64,000 nt of DNA, from NCBI RefSeq assembly GCF_003986955.1, contig NZ_PIPN01000007.1:1-64000 (forward strand). The letters run 5' to 3'. Source of the DNA: Aliidiomarina sedimenti (lineage in GTDB: Bacteria; Pseudomonadota; Gammaproteobacteria; Enterobacterales; Alteromonadaceae). Of the stretch, positions 15,236-27,938 are shown piece after piece. Both the position numbers and the translations under genes were made by a program. The notes under the pieces were generated by a model. The model saw only the letters and a list, made by a program, of their open reading frames with translations, made no database searches and was not told the DNA's origin. Numbering within the stretch: the stretch's first letter is position 1; every line of letters begins with the position of its first letter.

Positions 15236-18200
15236 ATGACGTCATCCTATGACGACCAGGACACTTATCTTCCCGGTTCACAACCATCGGATTCGCCTTC
15301 GGCAACGGATGCCCCGCGCCGCACCTTTCCGTACCCGATTAACACGCGTTATCGCTGCCTCGAACAAATTGGCCATGGCAGCTCCGGCTCGGTCTTTAAA
15401 GCCCACGACAATCAGCTCCATCGCGACGTCGCTATCAAGTTTATTCACCGCAGTGACCTGCAGGAACGCAAACGTCTGTTGGCCGAAGGCCGTGTGCTGG
15501 CGCAACTCGACCACCCCAACATATGCAGGGTCTATGAAGTAGCCGAAGAAGGTGACGCGGTCTATCTGGTGATGTCACTGGTTAAAGGCCAGCACCTCAA
15601 TCACTGGCGTGAACATTTCAGTATCAGTCAGCGCGTCGAACTTATTGCACAAGTCTGTGATGCGATCGCAGAAGCGCACCGAAAAGGCATTGTGCACTGC
15701 GATATTAAACCCGGCAATATCGTCCTCCAGGAGGACAGTAATCCGTTAACCGCGGTACTGGTCGACTTCGGCATCGCCGATAGTCACCATCATTCCTCAG
15801 CGTCGGGTGTCGGAACCGAGCATTACATGGCCCCGGAACGCTTTACTGAGGGCGCGCGCTTAACCTCCAGTATCGATATTTACGCCCTTGGCGCCACTCT
15901 GCGCATGGTCTTAACCGGCCAGCACAGTGATCAGGGACTGGAAACTCTGCCGCGCGATTTACAATGTATTATTCGCCATTGTTTACAACCCGACCCGACC
16001 CAACGCTACGCGAATGCCGCTTTATTAGCGGCTGACTTACGCGCGTTTCTGCAGTCGCGACCCATCTCACTGCGACGCAACCCGTGGTACCGCGGCCAGC
16101 GCCTGTGGCAGCGCAACCGTTGGTTGCGCGGTACCGTTCTGGTAGCCACCATCATAGGGCTGTTATTAATCCTTGCTGCCGGCTTTTACCAAAGCCATAT
16201 GCGAGACCGCCAGTTAGAACAGGTGCGCATGCACGAACAGGTCACCCGTCTGGAAAGCCAGATCGATGCGATATACCGATCGCCCCGACATGCCTCGCGG
16301 GATGAATTGCAGCAACTGCGAAACGCGGCGCGACAATGGGTTGAGCGCGCCCACGACTTGCCCAAATGGCTTAGCGCTGATCATTACGCCTCTGCTGGCC
16401 GCCTCTTTGTTCAACTGGGTAATAATACGGAAGCGCAAAGTGCATTGACCCAGGCCTGGCAACTCGGAGAGCGTTCCGACAGCACCGCGATGGCGTTGGC
16501 AATTGTGCATCAGCGGCTCTACACCGTTGCCCGTTCACAGGCATTTAATCTGCCGTCAGCCAGCTCGCGGGAAGACGCCTTAGCCCTGGCCCATAGCACT
16601 CACCGCTTACCTGCCTTGCATTACCTCGACAGTGTAGAACGCAGTGACCTGCCCGCCGATTACCTGCGCGCCATGCGAGCCTACCTCAACGGTGATGAAG
16701 TGGCGGCAGATTCGATCCTGAAAAACGGTGAGTTCCCAAGCTGGTTTTACCCCCGCTACGAGTTAGGCCTTTCATTAGCGATTGAAGCATTATTCAATAC
16801 CCTGGTACGCCAGGTGCCTGGCGATACCGACGCCCTGATTGAGAGCATGCAATACTATGGAGACAACCTTGCAGCCCAGACTCCATCGTCGATAGGCAGC
16901 TATATTCGACTCGCCTCGGCCTACCTGGAGCTGGTTCACTATTACCCCGGGCCTGGCGGTGAAAACCTTGAACGCTGGCATCAGCTGGCGGCACAGCAGC
17001 TGCGCTACGCCAGAGAAGTAGACAGCGAGCACCCCATGTATCACCATCATCAGGGTTCGTTGCTGAGCCGACACACCAGTCAGTCGACTGAGGAAGCATT
17101 AACAGCTATTCGTCAGATCACCCGCCATTATGAACTTGCCCTTCGTTATGCAAAGGAGCGAGGCACGGAGTCCCGTATAACCACCGCCATTCATTTAAGT
17201 TATCTCAACCAGATCCGCACCCAACAAACCACGCTGGCGAACCTGGGACGCAGCATCGAACCCTTATTGCAGCGTGCTCAGGTTATCGCTGAGCGCATTC
17301 CCGAGGCGCACCGCGGGCCGTCGTTCTATCTGAACCTGGCTAGTCAGCATCGGAATATGGCGGAGCTGACTTCAGGTGAGCGCAGCGAACACTACTGGCA
17401 ACGCAATGAAGACGCTCTGCAGATGGCTTATAGCATTGCGCCAAACCTTCCCACGGTGGCTGCGAACGTGGGCGCAAACCTACGTCATCGGGCTTCATAC
17501 CTCGAGAACCAGCAGGCCCGCCTGCGTTTACAGGACGCCATCGAGTATCTGGCGCAAAGCCACCAGGCAATTCCAAACCATGGTGTGATTGCCTACAACT
17601 ATGCGCAAACCTTAGCTCATATGCTTTATCGTCTGTCCGAGGACGACCCGGCATACACGCAGTGGCAACAGCGCACCTATCAACAAATCGTCGAGGGCCG
17701 CGACACCTTCCCCCATATCGGGTTCTTTAGCTTGTTGCTGATAGATTTGAAACTGTTTGCCCCGCCCGCTGAGCTGCGCCAACTGCCGCCTTTGCAACAG
17801 CTTGAACGAGCACAGCACGTGCTCGATGAGTCGCCGTCAAAAGTCGCAGCGCTGAACCATGCGCGGCAACTCGTCATCGACTATCAACGCTGGCGCCTGA
17901 CCGAAGACGCTGCGGACTTACGCTCTTTACGCGAAACCCTGGAAAAAACCACCAGCGAGCACTACAACCGGGCCTACCTGCATGCCAGCAGTGCTATCGT
18001 CTGGGCTGGTGAGCCGCTGCTCAGCGAACTTCGTCCCGAACTTATTGAAATGGTGAAGAACCTGCCAGGTACCCAGATCGAACTGGCGAAGAACCCGGCC
18101 AACCTGATATTGCAGGAAATTGTGGTCAGTCTAAACGGAGACGATGTGAGCCCCGGCCTTATCGCTCAATGTGAAGCTAACCGGGCGCAGGACCCGTCAC

Positions 18201-18313
18201 AACGCTACATGCTAGAGATCTGGCAGCGCATCGAGCGCCTCGCACTGGCGGTTGAGGAACTCTTTGATCTGCCCTGCCGCCACACCTCGCGGCGTGATTT
18301 GATTTTCCTTTAA
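15236..18313 (+). CDS. membrane-bound Ser/Thr protein kinase with large C-terminal repeat region
   Basis: A 1025-residue protein. Residues ~39-290 are a eukaryotic-type (Hanks) kinase: P-loop GHGSSGSVF (46-54), K68 in VAIKF, catalytic loop H154-C-D156-IKPGN161, D177-FG, and APE in MAPERF. The key residues for catalysis are present, with HCD instead of HRD, so it lacks the regulatory Arg. One membrane span follows (about 296-318). The remaining ~700 residues are helical and TPR-like, with W/Y/A/L patterns, and would lie outside the cytoplasm. The start at 15236 has GGAAAGGAA upstream; an earlier in-frame start at 15197 has none. No phosphatase partner is adjacent. The substrate is unknown. Confidence 0.88.
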   Translation: MTSSYDDQDTYLPGSQPSDSPSATDAPRRTFPYPINTRYRCLEQIGHGSSGSVFKAHDNQLHRDVAIKFIHRSDLQERKRLLAEGRVLAQLDHPNICRVYEVAEEGDAVYLVMSLVKGQHLNHWREHFSISQRVELIAQVCDAIAEAHRKGIVHCDIKPGNIVLQEDSNPLTAVLVDFGIADSHHHSSASGVGTEHYMAPERFTEGARLTSSIDIYALGATLRMVLTGQHSDQGLETLPRDLQCIIRHCLQPDPTQRYANAALLAADLRAFLQSRPISLRRNPWYRGQRLWQRNRWLRGTVLVATIIGLLLILAAGFYQSHMRDRQLEQVRMHEQVTRLESQIDAIYRSPRHASRDELQQLRNAARQWVERAHDLPKWLSADHYASAGRLFVQLGNNTEAQSALTQAWQLGERSDSTAMALAIVHQRLYTVARSQAFNLPSASSREDALALAHSTHRLPALHYLDSVERSDLPADYLRAMRAYLNGDEVAADSILKNGEFPSWFYPRYELGLSLAIEALFNTLVRQVPGDTDALIESMQYYGDNLAAQTPSSIGSYIRLASAYLELVHYYPGPGGENLERWHQLAAQQLRYAREVDSEHPMYHHHQGSLLSRHTSQSTEEALTAIRQITRHYELALRYAKERGTESRITTAIHLSYLNQIRTQQTTLANLGRSIEPLLQRAQVIAERIPEAHRGPSFYLNLASQHRNMAELTSGERSEHYWQRNEDALQMAYSIAPNLPTVAANVGANLRHRASYLENQQARLRLQDAIEYLAQSHQAIPNHGVIAYNYAQTLAHMLYRLSEDDPAYTQWQQRTYQQIVEGRDTFPHIGFFSLLLIDLKLFAPPAELRQLPPLQQLERAQHVLDESPSKVAALNHARQLVIDYQRWRLTEDAADLRSLRETLEKTTSEHYNRAYLHASSAIVWAGEPLLSELRPELIEMVKNLPGTQIELAKNPANLILQEIVVSLNGDDVSPGLIAQCEANRAQDPSQRYMLEIWQRIERLALAVEELFDLPCRHTSRRDLIFL

Positions 18314-18320
18314 AAAGGCT

Positions 18321-18635
18321 TTATCCACCCTCAACCACAATAGCGCCTTCGCCATAGACGGTGTCGTCAGTATGGCCCTCGCTGGTTACTTCATGCAGGG
18401 TAAATTCGTGCTTGCCGGAGGTCTTCAGCTCTTCCACCTTGAACTCCACCGCTTCGTCATGGGTGACATGGAAGCGCCGTTCGAGGTCCTCAAAGCGCAC
18501 CTCAACTTTGAGGTTGGTAAAGTTTTCAAAGCGAACCCGCCCCTTCATCGATGCAACAACGTTGCCGTCAGGAAAGGACACAGTCATGTTGTCACCAATA
18601 GTGGCCCGTACTAACACCGATTTTTTATCGCTCAT
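18321..18635 (-). CDS. small hypothetical protein facing the kinase gene
   Basis: A 104-residue acidic protein starting MSDKKSVLVRATIGDNMTV. Its alternating hydrophobic pattern (VRFENFTNLKVEVRFEDL, then FKVEELKTSGKHEFTLHEV) suggests an all-beta fold. There is no signal peptide or membrane span, and I do not recognise a family. The start has a strong CAGGAG site. The gene converges on the kinase gene with seven bases between stop codons, and no terminator is visible between them. Its divergent neighbour on the other side is tgt. Function unknown. Confidence 0.7.
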   Translation of the reverse strand: MSDKKSVLVRATIGDNMTVSFPDGNVVASMKGRVRFENFTNLKVEVRFEDLERRFHVTHDEAVEFKVEELKTSGKHEFTLHEVTSEGHTDDTVYGEGAIVVEGG

Positions 18636-18737
18636 AGGATCTCCTGAGACGTTACAAATGCATTGTCCAAACAGTTAGTTAAATCTAGCACACCAAGGGA
18701 ATTCTGCCGCTGCTGCCAATCGTGCGCCATTTTTGTG

Positions 18738-18743
18738 TATAAT
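18738..18743 (+). promoter_or_regulatory. -10 element of the tgt promoter
   Basis: A perfect TATAAT hexamer lies 38 bases before ATG of tgt. The matching -35 region (around 18714-18719, TGCCAA) is poor, so the promoter would lean on the -10 box. Confidence 0.5.
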
Positions 18744-18752
18744 CGCGCCTGA

Positions 18753-20929
<2,177 letters not shown>

Positions 20930-20938
20930 TATTCCTGC

Positions 20939-21394
20939 TTACACCCGTGTGAGCTCAAGACGTTCGTTCAAGTGCACGATCCGTCGCGCCATGCCGCGAA
21001 TAATTGCGTCTTTCACCTTCTCCCGAATAACTGCGCCTAACGAGCGCAACGCTTTGTTATCAATCCGAAATAAAATACTGTCCCGCGTAGCAATGGCGGA
21101 TGCACTGCGTGGGTTTCGGGTCACAAAAGACCCTTCACCGATAAATTCGCCGGTGCTGACCCGGCCAAGCTGCTGACCATCTTTTTCTATGCGCGCTTCG
21201 CCGGACAGCAGCAGATAAAATGCGGTGTCATGGTCGCCCTGCTTAGTAATAGGCTGGCCTTCACGACAGCTGTATACCTGCAACTTATCGTCGACCAAAA
21301 GGCGACGCTCTTCCCCGCTTAACTCAATGAAAAAGTCGAGACGATTCATAATTTCCAGCAACTTAAGCCGGGAAACCGACTGAATAAGACGCAT
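20939..21394 (-). CDS. cyclic-nucleotide-binding domain protein, no DNA-binding domain
   Basis: A 151-residue protein. Residues ~20-130 form a CAP-type cyclic-nucleotide-binding barrel: FYLLLSGEARI, then the phosphate-binding cassette GEFIGEGSFVTRNPRSASA, which keeps the GE pair and the Arg. The C-terminal ~25 residues are one basic helix. No helix-turn-helix follows, so it is not a CRP-type regulator by itself. The start at 21394 follows a strong GGAGG; an earlier start at 21442 has none. It precedes queA by nine bases. The ligand and partner are unknown; the link to queuosine synthesis may be only transcriptional. Confidence 0.8.
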   Translation of the reverse strand: MRLIQSVSRLKLLEIMNRLDFFIELSGEERRLLVDDKLQVYSCREGQPITKQGDHDTAFYLLLSGEARIEKDGQQLGRVSTGEFIGEGSFVTRNPRSASAIATRDSILFRIDNKALRSLGAVIREKVKDAIIRGMARRIVHLNERLELTRV

Positions 21395-21477
21395 AGGACC
21401 TCCATGAGCGAAAAAAGCGTGCCCTACCTGAAAGTAAGCCACGCCTGAACCACTGCTAAACGTTCCGCAAACGCTGG

Positions 21478-22269
21478 TTAAAAGCTGTACACCAAAGTAA
21501 CGGCTGTTTCGGTATCCAGTTTTTCTGGCAGCGAGCCATCTTCAATTGGGTACACGGTATCGTTGTGAGTCAGTGTCAACGACACCCGCATCGCCAGCGA
21601 CGAATTGATATTCGCTGTCAGCGCTGAGACTGAGCGGGTACGGGTATTATCGTTACCCACTTCGGTCGACATACTCTGGGTGAACCGCGAGTTCGCCGTA
21701 ATATCCCAGTTCAGTTTACCCGCCAGGCGCAGAATCCATTCACCACTGGTTTCACCAGTGTCGATGCGTTTATCGTATGAATAACCAGGACCAATTTCGA
21801 AGTCCGCATACAGACCTTCGTTCCAGGTATAGCGATTACCATAACCGGCAGCAATCGTAGACTGGAAATCATAGCTATTCAGGCGATCGTCTTCGTATGA
21901 ACCATACAAAAACAGCGACGACCGACTGTCGTCAGAAAACTTACGGTTGGTCTGCGCAGCGGCAAAGAAACGGTCGGCGTCGATAACATCTTCACCCGCT
22001 TCATTTTCGGTTTCCTGACGGTAATAGTCGAATTCTGCCTGGTGGCGCCAGCGCTCGACATCGCGCGCAAGGTTTAACTTACCTTTCCAGGACTGTGACT
22101 CGGTATTGCCGGTGCGGATTAATAAACCCACTTCGGTTTCAATTTTCCAGGCCTGGTCTTCTGCCTCGGCCTGGTTTTCCTGAGCCAGCGCAGCTGAGCT
22201 CAGAACAAACCCCGGGAGGGCGGCAACCAGGAAGGTTGCCAAGGTTCCTGTTGAGATTGCTTTAGACAC
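21478..22269 (-). CDS. DUF481 outer-membrane-type protein (YdiY-like)
   Basis: A 263-residue protein with a signal peptide ending ...SSAALAQ (about residue 30), then an alternating beta-strand pattern that ends in aromatic TAVTLVYSF. The strands WKIETEVGLLIRTGNTESQSW and later GYSYDKRIDTG are typical of the DUF481 family, small barrel proteins of unknown function such as E. coli YdiY. It lies 29 bases downstream of the aldolase gene on the same strand, so it may be read from the sugar operon, although no metabolic link is evident. Confidence 0.85.
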   Translation of the reverse strand: MSKAISTGTLATFLVAALPGFVLSSAALAQENQAEAEDQAWKIETEVGLLIRTGNTESQSWKGKLNLARDVERWRHQAEFDYYRQETENEAGEDVIDADRFFAAAQTNRKFSDDSRSSLFLYGSYEDDRLNSYDFQSTIAAGYGNRYTWNEGLYADFEIGPGYSYDKRIDTGETSGEWILRLAGKLNWDITANSRFTQSMSTEVGNDNTRTRSVSALTANINSSLAMRVSLTLTHNDTVYPIEDGSLPEKLDTETAVTLVYSF

Positions 22270-22298
22270 AACTCACTCCTTACAGACAATTGTATGCC

Positions 22299-23363
22299 TT
22301 ATTTAACGGTGGCTTTTAATGCACCACTTTCATAACGCTTATACATATCTTCCAGCGAAATTGGTTTAATTTTGTCTGCATTTCCTGCTGTACCAAAGGC
22401 TTCATAGCGAGCTTTACAGATATCGTACATCGCCTCAGTGGCTGCCTGAAAGTATTTACGCGGGTCAAAGTTGCTGGTGTTCTGCGCCAGGTGACGACGG
22501 ATCGCACCCGTCGAGGCTAAGCGCAGATCGGTATCGATATTAACCTTACGCACACCATGGCGGATGCCTTCCTGAATTTGCTCAACTGGCACACCATAGG
22601 TTTCAGGGATCTCGCCACCAAACTCATTAATCACCGCCAACCAGTCCTGCGGCACTGACGACGAACCGTGCATGACCAAATGGGTATCCGGAATACGCGC
22701 GTGGATTTCTTTAATCCGCTCGATAGCCAGAATGTCACCAGTTGGTGGACGGGTAAATTTGTACGCCCCATGTGACGTACCACAGGCAATTGCCAGTGCA
22801 TCGACCTGAGTCGCTTTAACAAACGCCGCGGCTTCTTCCGGATCGGTCAGTAGCTGGTCGTGGGTCAGTTTGCCCTCTGCACCGACGCCGTCTTCTTCAC
22901 CCGCTTCGCCGGTTTCCAGCGAGCCAAGCACACCCAGTTCACCTTCGACCGAGACCCCACAGGCATGTGCCATTTCTACCGTGCGACGAGTCACATCGAC
23001 ATTGTAGTCGTAGTCAGCCGGGGTTTTGCCGTCGTCTTTCAACGAACCGTCCATCATCACTGAGCTGAAGCCGAGTTGAATCGAACGCTGACAGACCGCT
23101 GGAGAGGTGCCGTGGTCCTGGTGCATTACCACCGGAATATGTGGCCATTCTTCGATCGCAGCCAGAATTAAGTGGCGCAGGAAAGGTGCACCCGCGTAGC
23201 TACGCGCACCGGCAGAGGCCTGCACAATCACAGGGCTGTTGGTGTCGTCGGCAGCACGCATAATAGCGCGCATCTGCTCTAAATTATTAACGTTGTAGGC
23301 AGGGACGCCGTAACTATGCTCTGCTGCGTGATCCAGCAACTGACGCAATGAAATTAATGCCAT
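22299..23363 (-). CDS. fba: fructose-bisphosphate aldolase, class II
   Basis: A 354-residue zinc-dependent aldolase that splits fructose 1,6-bisphosphate into dihydroxyacetone phosphate and glyceraldehyde 3-phosphate, and does the reverse in gluconeogenesis. The motif VVMHQDHG at 78-85 has D83 and the zinc ligand H84; VEGELG and the GTSHG and MHGSSS stretches hold further metal and phosphate contacts. Its N-terminus ([16 protein letters not shown]) places it in the CbbA-like subtype found in Pseudomonas, not the E. coli FbaA subtype. It is the fourth gene of tkt-epd-pgk-fba. Confidence 0.97.
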   Translation of the reverse strand: MALISLRQLLDHAAEHSYGVPAYNVNNLEQMRAIMRAADDTNSPVIVQASAGARSYAGAPFLRHLILAAIEEWPHIPVVMHQDHGTSPAVCQRSIQLGFSSVMMDGSLKDDGKTPADYDYNVDVTRRTVEMAHACGVSVEGELGVLGSLETGEAGEEDGVGAEGKLTHDQLLTDPEEAAAFVKATQVDALAIACGTSHGAYKFTRPPTGDILAIERIKEIHARIPDTHLVMHGSSSVPQDWLAVINEFGGEIPETYGVPVEQIQEGIRHGVRKVNIDTDLRLASTGAIRRHLAQNTSNFDPRKYFQAATEAMYDICKARYEAFGTAGNADKIKPISLEDMYKRYESGALKATVK

Positions 23364-23406
23364 GAAAAAATACTCCTTAAACTAAAATTTATGATCCTGC
23401 GTGACC

Positions 23407-24588
23407 TTAGTGGTCTTTGCAGCGAGCTTCGAGAATGGCAACCGCTGGTAAGGTTTTACCTTCTAAAAACTCTAAAAACGCGCCGCCGCCGGTCGAAATG
23501 TATGAAATCTTGTCGGCAATGCCATATTTATCAATGGCTGCCAGCGTATCACCACCACCTGCAATTGAAAATGCATCACTGGCCGCTATTGCCTGCGCCA
23601 GCGCCTGCGTGCCGGCGCCAAACTGTTCAAACTCAAACACACCGACAGGCCCGTTCCAGACGATGGTGCCAGCGCTTTTCAGTATCTCAGCCAGCGCTTC
23701 TGAAGTTTCCGGCCCGATATCAAAAATCATATCGTCATCAGCCACATCGGTGACGGCTTTGGTTTCAGCCGCTGCGTTTTCAGCAAACTCTTTACCGGTT
23801 ACTACATCGGTGGGTACCGGAATATCCGCACCGCGGGTTTTCGCTGAATCCGCAAGGCGTTTGGCTTCGCGCACCAGCTCGTCTTCGCACAGCGACTTAC
23901 CAATGTTATGTCCGGCTGCTTTGATAAAGGTGTTGGCAATGCCGCCGCCAACAATTAGCTGGTCCACTTTACGTACCAGCGAATTGAGCACCGTGAGCTT
24001 GGTTGACACTTTAGAGCCACCGACAATGGCAACCAGAGGTCGTTTCGGCTCTTTCAGCGCCTTACCCAATGCTTCCAGTTCGGCCGACAGTAGCGGCCCC
24101 GCACATGCGATGGGCGCATACTGTGCAACACCATAGGTTGAAGCCTGGGCACGATGCGCGGTGCCGAATGCGTCCATCACAAAGATCTCGCACAACGCCG
24201 CCAGCTTCTTCGCTAATTCAGGGTCGTTCTTTTTCTCACCCTGGTTAAAACGAACGTTTTCAAACACAACCAGTTCACCGCCGGCAACATCAACCCCGTT
24301 TAAATAGTTGCTTTCAATGCGTACCGGAAATTTCAGCGCTTCTTCCAGATAGCGAGCCACGGGCGCCATGGAGTAGGCTTCATCGTACTCGCCTTCCTCT
24401 GGACGGCCCAAATGCGACATCACCATCACTTTAGCCCCTTGCTCAAGCGCTTTCTGCAAAGTGGGCAGCGCCGCTTTGAGGCGCGCGTCCGAGGTTACTT
24501 TGCCATCTTTGATCGGAACATTGAGATCTTCACGAATTAACACGCGCTTACCGCGCAGATCAAAGTCAGTCATTGCCAGAACGCTCAT
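23407..24588 (-). CDS. pgk: phosphoglycerate kinase
   Basis: A 393-residue glycolytic enzyme that transfers phosphate from 1,3-bisphosphoglycerate to ADP. The substrate site is seen in [11 protein letters not shown] and SHLGRP, the nucleotide site in [12 protein letters not shown] and, near the C-terminus, [12 protein letters not shown]. The start matches the E. coli N-terminus (MSVxxMTDxDLxGKRV). The 109 bases between epd and pgk could carry an extra promoter, as in E. coli where pgk and fbaA have added promoters, but I cannot assign one. Confidence 0.98.
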   Translation of the reverse strand: MSVLAMTDFDLRGKRVLIREDLNVPIKDGKVTSDARLKAALPTLQKALEQGAKVMVMSHLGRPEEGEYDEAYSMAPVARYLEEALKFPVRIESNYLNGVDVAGGELVVFENVRFNQGEKKNDPELAKKLAALCEIFVMDAFGTAHRAQASTYGVAQYAPIACAGPLLSAELEALGKALKEPKRPLVAIVGGSKVSTKLTVLNSLVRKVDQLIVGGGIANTFIKAAGHNIGKSLCEDELVREAKRLADSAKTRGADIPVPTDVVTGKEFAENAAAETKAVTDVADDDMIFDIGPETSEALAEILKSAGTIVWNGPVGVFEFEQFGAGTQALAQAIAASDAFSIAGGGDTLAAIDKYGIADKISYISTGGGAFLEFLEGKTLPAVAILEARCKDH

Positions 24589-24697
24589 AGCTTGTCCTTT
24601 GTCCTTGTCTTGTCGGGCTATCCAGTCAGGTTAGCCATCAATAATCAAAAAATCAGTTTATACTTTAAGTCGCTTCACGCTATGGCGCCAGCCGATC

Positions 24698-25714
24698 TCA
24701 CGCCAGATTCAGGGTGGTATCCAGCATCCGGTTGGCAAAGCCCCACTCGTTGTCACACCAGGTTAATACCTTAACCAAATGACCATGACTGACCCGTGTT
24801 TGGGTGCCATCCACAATGCTCGAGCGTGGATCATGATTAAAATCAGCAGACACCAGAGGCTCCATGGTAAACCCAAGCAGGCCCTGTAAACTCCCTTCTG
24901 CAACAGTGGCCAGTGCGTCATTGACCTTGTTGATATCAACCCGGCTTTGCAGGGTCACACTGAGGTCCATGACCGACACATTGGTCGTCGGAACCCTTAC
25001 TGCTATGGCTTCAAAGCGGCCAGCAAACTTCGGTAAAATACGCTCGATACCACGTGCCAAACGGGTATCAACTGGAATGATCGACTGCGACGCCGCCCGT
25101 GCCAGGCGCAGATTATCGTGGTGCGCGTCGATCACCTGCTGGTCATTCATCGCAGAGTGAATGGTGGTGATGGTGCCACTGTCCACGCCAAAGGCATCGT
25201 CTAGCACTTTAATCACCGGCACGATGCAGTTGGTGGTGCAGGAGCCGTTGGAGACAATGCGATGCCCTGGTTCCAGCTCGTGCTGGTTAATCCCCTGAAT
25301 CACTGTGATATCAACATCATTGGCTGCCGGGTGCGAAAAGAGCACTTTGCCCGCCCCCGCATCGAGATGCTTTTGCGCATCCGCCCGACTCCCAAAAACG
25401 CCAGTGCAATCGAGCACTACATCGATGCCAAGACCCTGCCACGGCAGCTTCGCTAACTCTGCTTCGCGAACCAGCTGGATACGATCCTCTGCAATCTGCA
25501 AGTAGCCATCTGCTGCGCTCACAGGGAGCGCAAAACGGCCGTGAGTACTGTCATACTTAAGCAAATGAGCCACCGAACTGGCAGCGGCCAGCTCGTTAAC
25601 CGCCACCACTTCAATACGGTCGCGGTAGCCCGACTCGTACAGGGCACGCAGCACGCTGCGGCCTATCCGTCCGAGCCCGTTGATTGCAATGCATATTTTG
25701 CGCGGTGCGCTCAT
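24698..25714 (-). CDS. epd: D-erythrose-4-phosphate dehydrogenase
   Basis: A 338-residue GAPDH-family enzyme. The Rossmann motif [19 protein letters not shown] is followed by the catalytic C159 in SNGSCTTNC and the histidine in [11 protein letters not shown]. Features such as [13 protein letters not shown] and [10 protein letters not shown] agree with Epd rather than glycolytic GapA. Epd oxidises erythrose 4-phosphate to 4-phosphoerythronate for pyridoxal phosphate synthesis. Interestingly, pdxA of the same pathway is at 45358. The ATG follows directly on the TAA stop of tkt, so translation is coupled. A weak GAPDH side activity is possible. Confidence 0.94.
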   Translation of the reverse strand: MSAPRKICIAINGLGRIGRSVLRALYESGYRDRIEVVAVNELAAASSVAHLLKYDSTHGRFALPVSAADGYLQIAEDRIQLVREAELAKLPWQGLGIDVVLDCTGVFGSRADAQKHLDAGAGKVLFSHPAANDVDITVIQGINQHELEPGHRIVSNGSCTTNCIVPVIKVLDDAFGVDSGTITTIHSAMNDQQVIDAHHDNLRLARAASQSIIPVDTRLARGIERILPKFAGRFEAIAVRVPTTNVSVMDLSVTLQSRVDINKVNDALATVAEGSLQGLLGFTMEPLVSADFNHDPRSSIVDGTQTRVSHGHLVKVLTWCDNEWGFANRMLDTTLNLA

Positions 25715-27706
25715 TTAGACCGCCTGTGCCGTTTTAACGATATTGTCCACGGTAAAGCCAAAGAATTCGAATAACTGGTCGGCTGGCGCTGACTCACCAA
25801 AGGTGGTCATGCCAACCACGGCGCCATCCAGGCCAACATACTTCAGCCAGTAGTCCGCGATGCTTGCTTCAATAGCGACACGGCGACGCACTGCTTTCGG
25901 CAGTACACGCTCTTTGTAGTCGTCACTTTGCGCATCAAATTCATCGGTGCTTGGCATTGATACCACACGCACCTTCTCTCCTTGCCCGCTCAGTTTCTCA
26001 GCCGCCTGCATTGCCAGTTCTACTTCAGAACCGGTGGCGATCAGAATAAGCTCAGGGTTCTCAGCAAAATCTTTCAATACATAGCCACCGCGGCGAATAT
26101 CAGCCAGTTGCTCGGCGTTGCGTGGTTGCGGCGCTACGCCCTGACGGGTGAATACCAACGCAGTGGGGCCATCGCGACGTTCAATCGCTGCACGCCAGCT
26201 GACCGCTGACTCAACCTGATCACAAGGGCGCCAGGTGGTCAGGTTCGGAGTCACCCGCATACTCGCCAGTTGTTCGACTGCCTGGTGAGTCGGGCCGTCT
26301 TCACCTAAACCAATGGAGTCATGGGTATAGACAAAAATAGCCGGCTGCTTCATCAGGGCGGCCATGCGCACCGCGTTGCGCGCATATTCCATAAACATCA
26401 GGAAGGTCGCGCCATAAGGAATGAAGCCACCATGCAACGCAATACCGTTCATAATCGCCGACATGCCAAATTCACGCACCCCGTAATAAATGTAGTTGCC
26501 GCTGGCGTCCTGCTGTGTCAGTGGCTTGGACTGATCCCATTTAGTCAGGTTAGAACCCGCCAGATCCGCTGAGCCGCCGAGCAACTCAGGTAATAACGGG
26601 CCAAACGCATTCAACGCTTGCTGCGATGCTTTACGGGTTGCTACTTTCTCAGGGTTGGCCTGAAGTGTCTCAATGTAGGCCTGCGCCTGGTCAGCAAAGT
26701 CAGCCGGTAATTCACCCGCCAGACGTCGCTCTAATTCAGCCGCCAGTTCAGGGTGTGCCGCGCGATACGCTGCAAATGTCTCGTTCCAGGCTGCTTCTGC
26801 TTCGGCACCACGTGCCTTTGCGTCCCACGCCTGATAAATATCAGCTGGCACTTCAAAGGGGCCATAGTTCCAGCCCAGTTCCTTGCGTGCCAAAGCAATT
26901 TCATCATCCCCCAGTGGGGCGCCGTGGCAGCTTTCTTTACCTTGTTTGTTCGGTGAGCCAAAGCCAATCACGGTGCGGCAGCAAATTAAGGTCGGTTTAC
27001 CGGTTTCCCGTCGCGCCGCTTCAATCGCGGTATTAACCGCCTCGCTGTCATGTCCGTCGACGCCGCCAATGACGTGCCAGCCGTAGCTCTCGAAACGCTG
27101 TACTGTGTCGTCGGTAAACCAGCCTTCAACCTCGCCATCGATAGATATGCCATTGTCATCATAGAATGCGATCAGTTTGCCCAGCCCAAGGGTTCCGGCC
27201 AGCGAGCAAACTTCATGGGAAATACCTTCCATCAGGCAGCCATCACCGAGAAAGGTGTAGGTATAATGGTCAACCACATCATGGCCTGGCTTATTAAACT
27301 GTGCGGCCAGCACTTTTTCTGCCAGTGCCATGCCCACGGCGTTGCTCAGCCCCTGACCCAGGGGTCCGGTGGTTGTCTCTACGCCCGGGGTGTAGCCATA
27401 CTCAGGGTGCCCTGGTGTTTTGGAGTGTAACTGACGGAAGTTTTTCAGTTCGCTCATGTCGAGATCGTAGCCAGTCAGGTGCAGTAACGAATAAATCAGC
27501 ATCGAGCCATGGCCATTTGACAGCACGAAGCGATCCCGGTTGGCCCATTCAGGGTTTGCCGGGTTATGCTGCATGTAGTCTCGCCATAAAACTTCAGCAA
27601 TGTCTGCCATGCCCATCGGGGCCCCAGGGTGACCAGAATTTGCTTGCTGAACCGCATCCATACTAAGGGCACGAATGGCATTGGCGAGGTGACGACGTTG
27701 GGACAT
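25715..27706 (-). CDS. tkt: transketolase
   Basis: A 663-residue thiamine-diphosphate enzyme that moves two-carbon units between sugar phosphates; it supplies erythrose 4-phosphate, the substrate of the next gene's product. ThDP and phosphate motifs are visible: [26 protein letters not shown] with the metal-binding DG...N region, and [19 protein letters not shown] in the pyrimidine domain. Length equals E. coli TktA (663). It heads the operon tkt-epd-pgk-fba. The start has a CAGGAG site. It is divergent from metK, with 232 bases in between. Confidence 0.97.
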   Translation of the reverse strand: MSQRRHLANAIRALSMDAVQQANSGHPGAPMGMADIAEVLWRDYMQHNPANPEWANRDRFVLSNGHGSMLIYSLLHLTGYDLDMSELKNFRQLHSKTPGHPEYGYTPGVETTTGPLGQGLSNAVGMALAEKVLAAQFNKPGHDVVDHYTYTFLGDGCLMEGISHEVCSLAGTLGLGKLIAFYDDNGISIDGEVEGWFTDDTVQRFESYGWHVIGGVDGHDSEAVNTAIEAARRETGKPTLICCRTVIGFGSPNKQGKESCHGAPLGDDEIALARKELGWNYGPFEVPADIYQAWDAKARGAEAEAAWNETFAAYRAAHPELAAELERRLAGELPADFADQAQAYIETLQANPEKVATRKASQQALNAFGPLLPELLGGSADLAGSNLTKWDQSKPLTQQDASGNYIYYGVREFGMSAIMNGIALHGGFIPYGATFLMFMEYARNAVRMAALMKQPAIFVYTHDSIGLGEDGPTHQAVEQLASMRVTPNLTTWRPCDQVESAVSWRAAIERRDGPTALVFTRQGVAPQPRNAEQLADIRRGGYVLKDFAENPELILIATGSEVELAMQAAEKLSGQGEKVRVVSMPSTDEFDAQSDDYKERVLPKAVRRRVAIEASIADYWLKYVGLDGAVVGMTTFGESAPADQLFEFFGFTVDNIVKTAQAV

Positions 27707-27853
27707 GGAACACTCCTGAGATTTAAGACTAGCATTTACTCCACCCGGGAAATGAACTTTTCCCCGGGTAGGTTACGTAAAGGGTGTGCAGCAATGGCCT
27801 GCGCGCGTATTGTCCACAATTCAGACCGCGCACGCAAATTTAGCATAGCGTTC

Positions 27854-27877
27854 GGACTTATAGACGTCTAAAACTGG
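27854..27877 (+). promoter_or_regulatory. MetJ operator (met box) upstream of metK
   Basis: AGACGTCT at 27862-27869 is identical to the eight-base met box consensus bound by the methionine repressor MetJ. MetJ normally binds two or more adjacent boxes; the flanking octamers GGACTTAT (five of eight matches) and AAAACTGG (three of eight) are degenerate. The site is 70 bases before the metK start. Control of metK by MetJ with S-adenosylmethionine as co-repressor is established in E. coli. metJ itself is not in the window. Confidence 0.65.
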
Positions 27878-27938
27878 ATTTCACCGCTAAAAACGGCTAC
27901 AGTAGCGCCGTTTCAAAATGAAGAGAGAATTACGAACT

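Noticed and set aside
23417-24136. 239-residue plus-strand frame opposite pgk
   Set aside because: Ser/Ala/Pro-rich shadow of the strongly conserved pgk coding strand; no ribosome binding site and no family.
24698-25714. Assignment as glycolytic glyceraldehyde-3-phosphate dehydrogenase (gapA)
   Set aside because: Sequence features and position between tkt and pgk agree with Epd; the dual activity can only be settled by assay.
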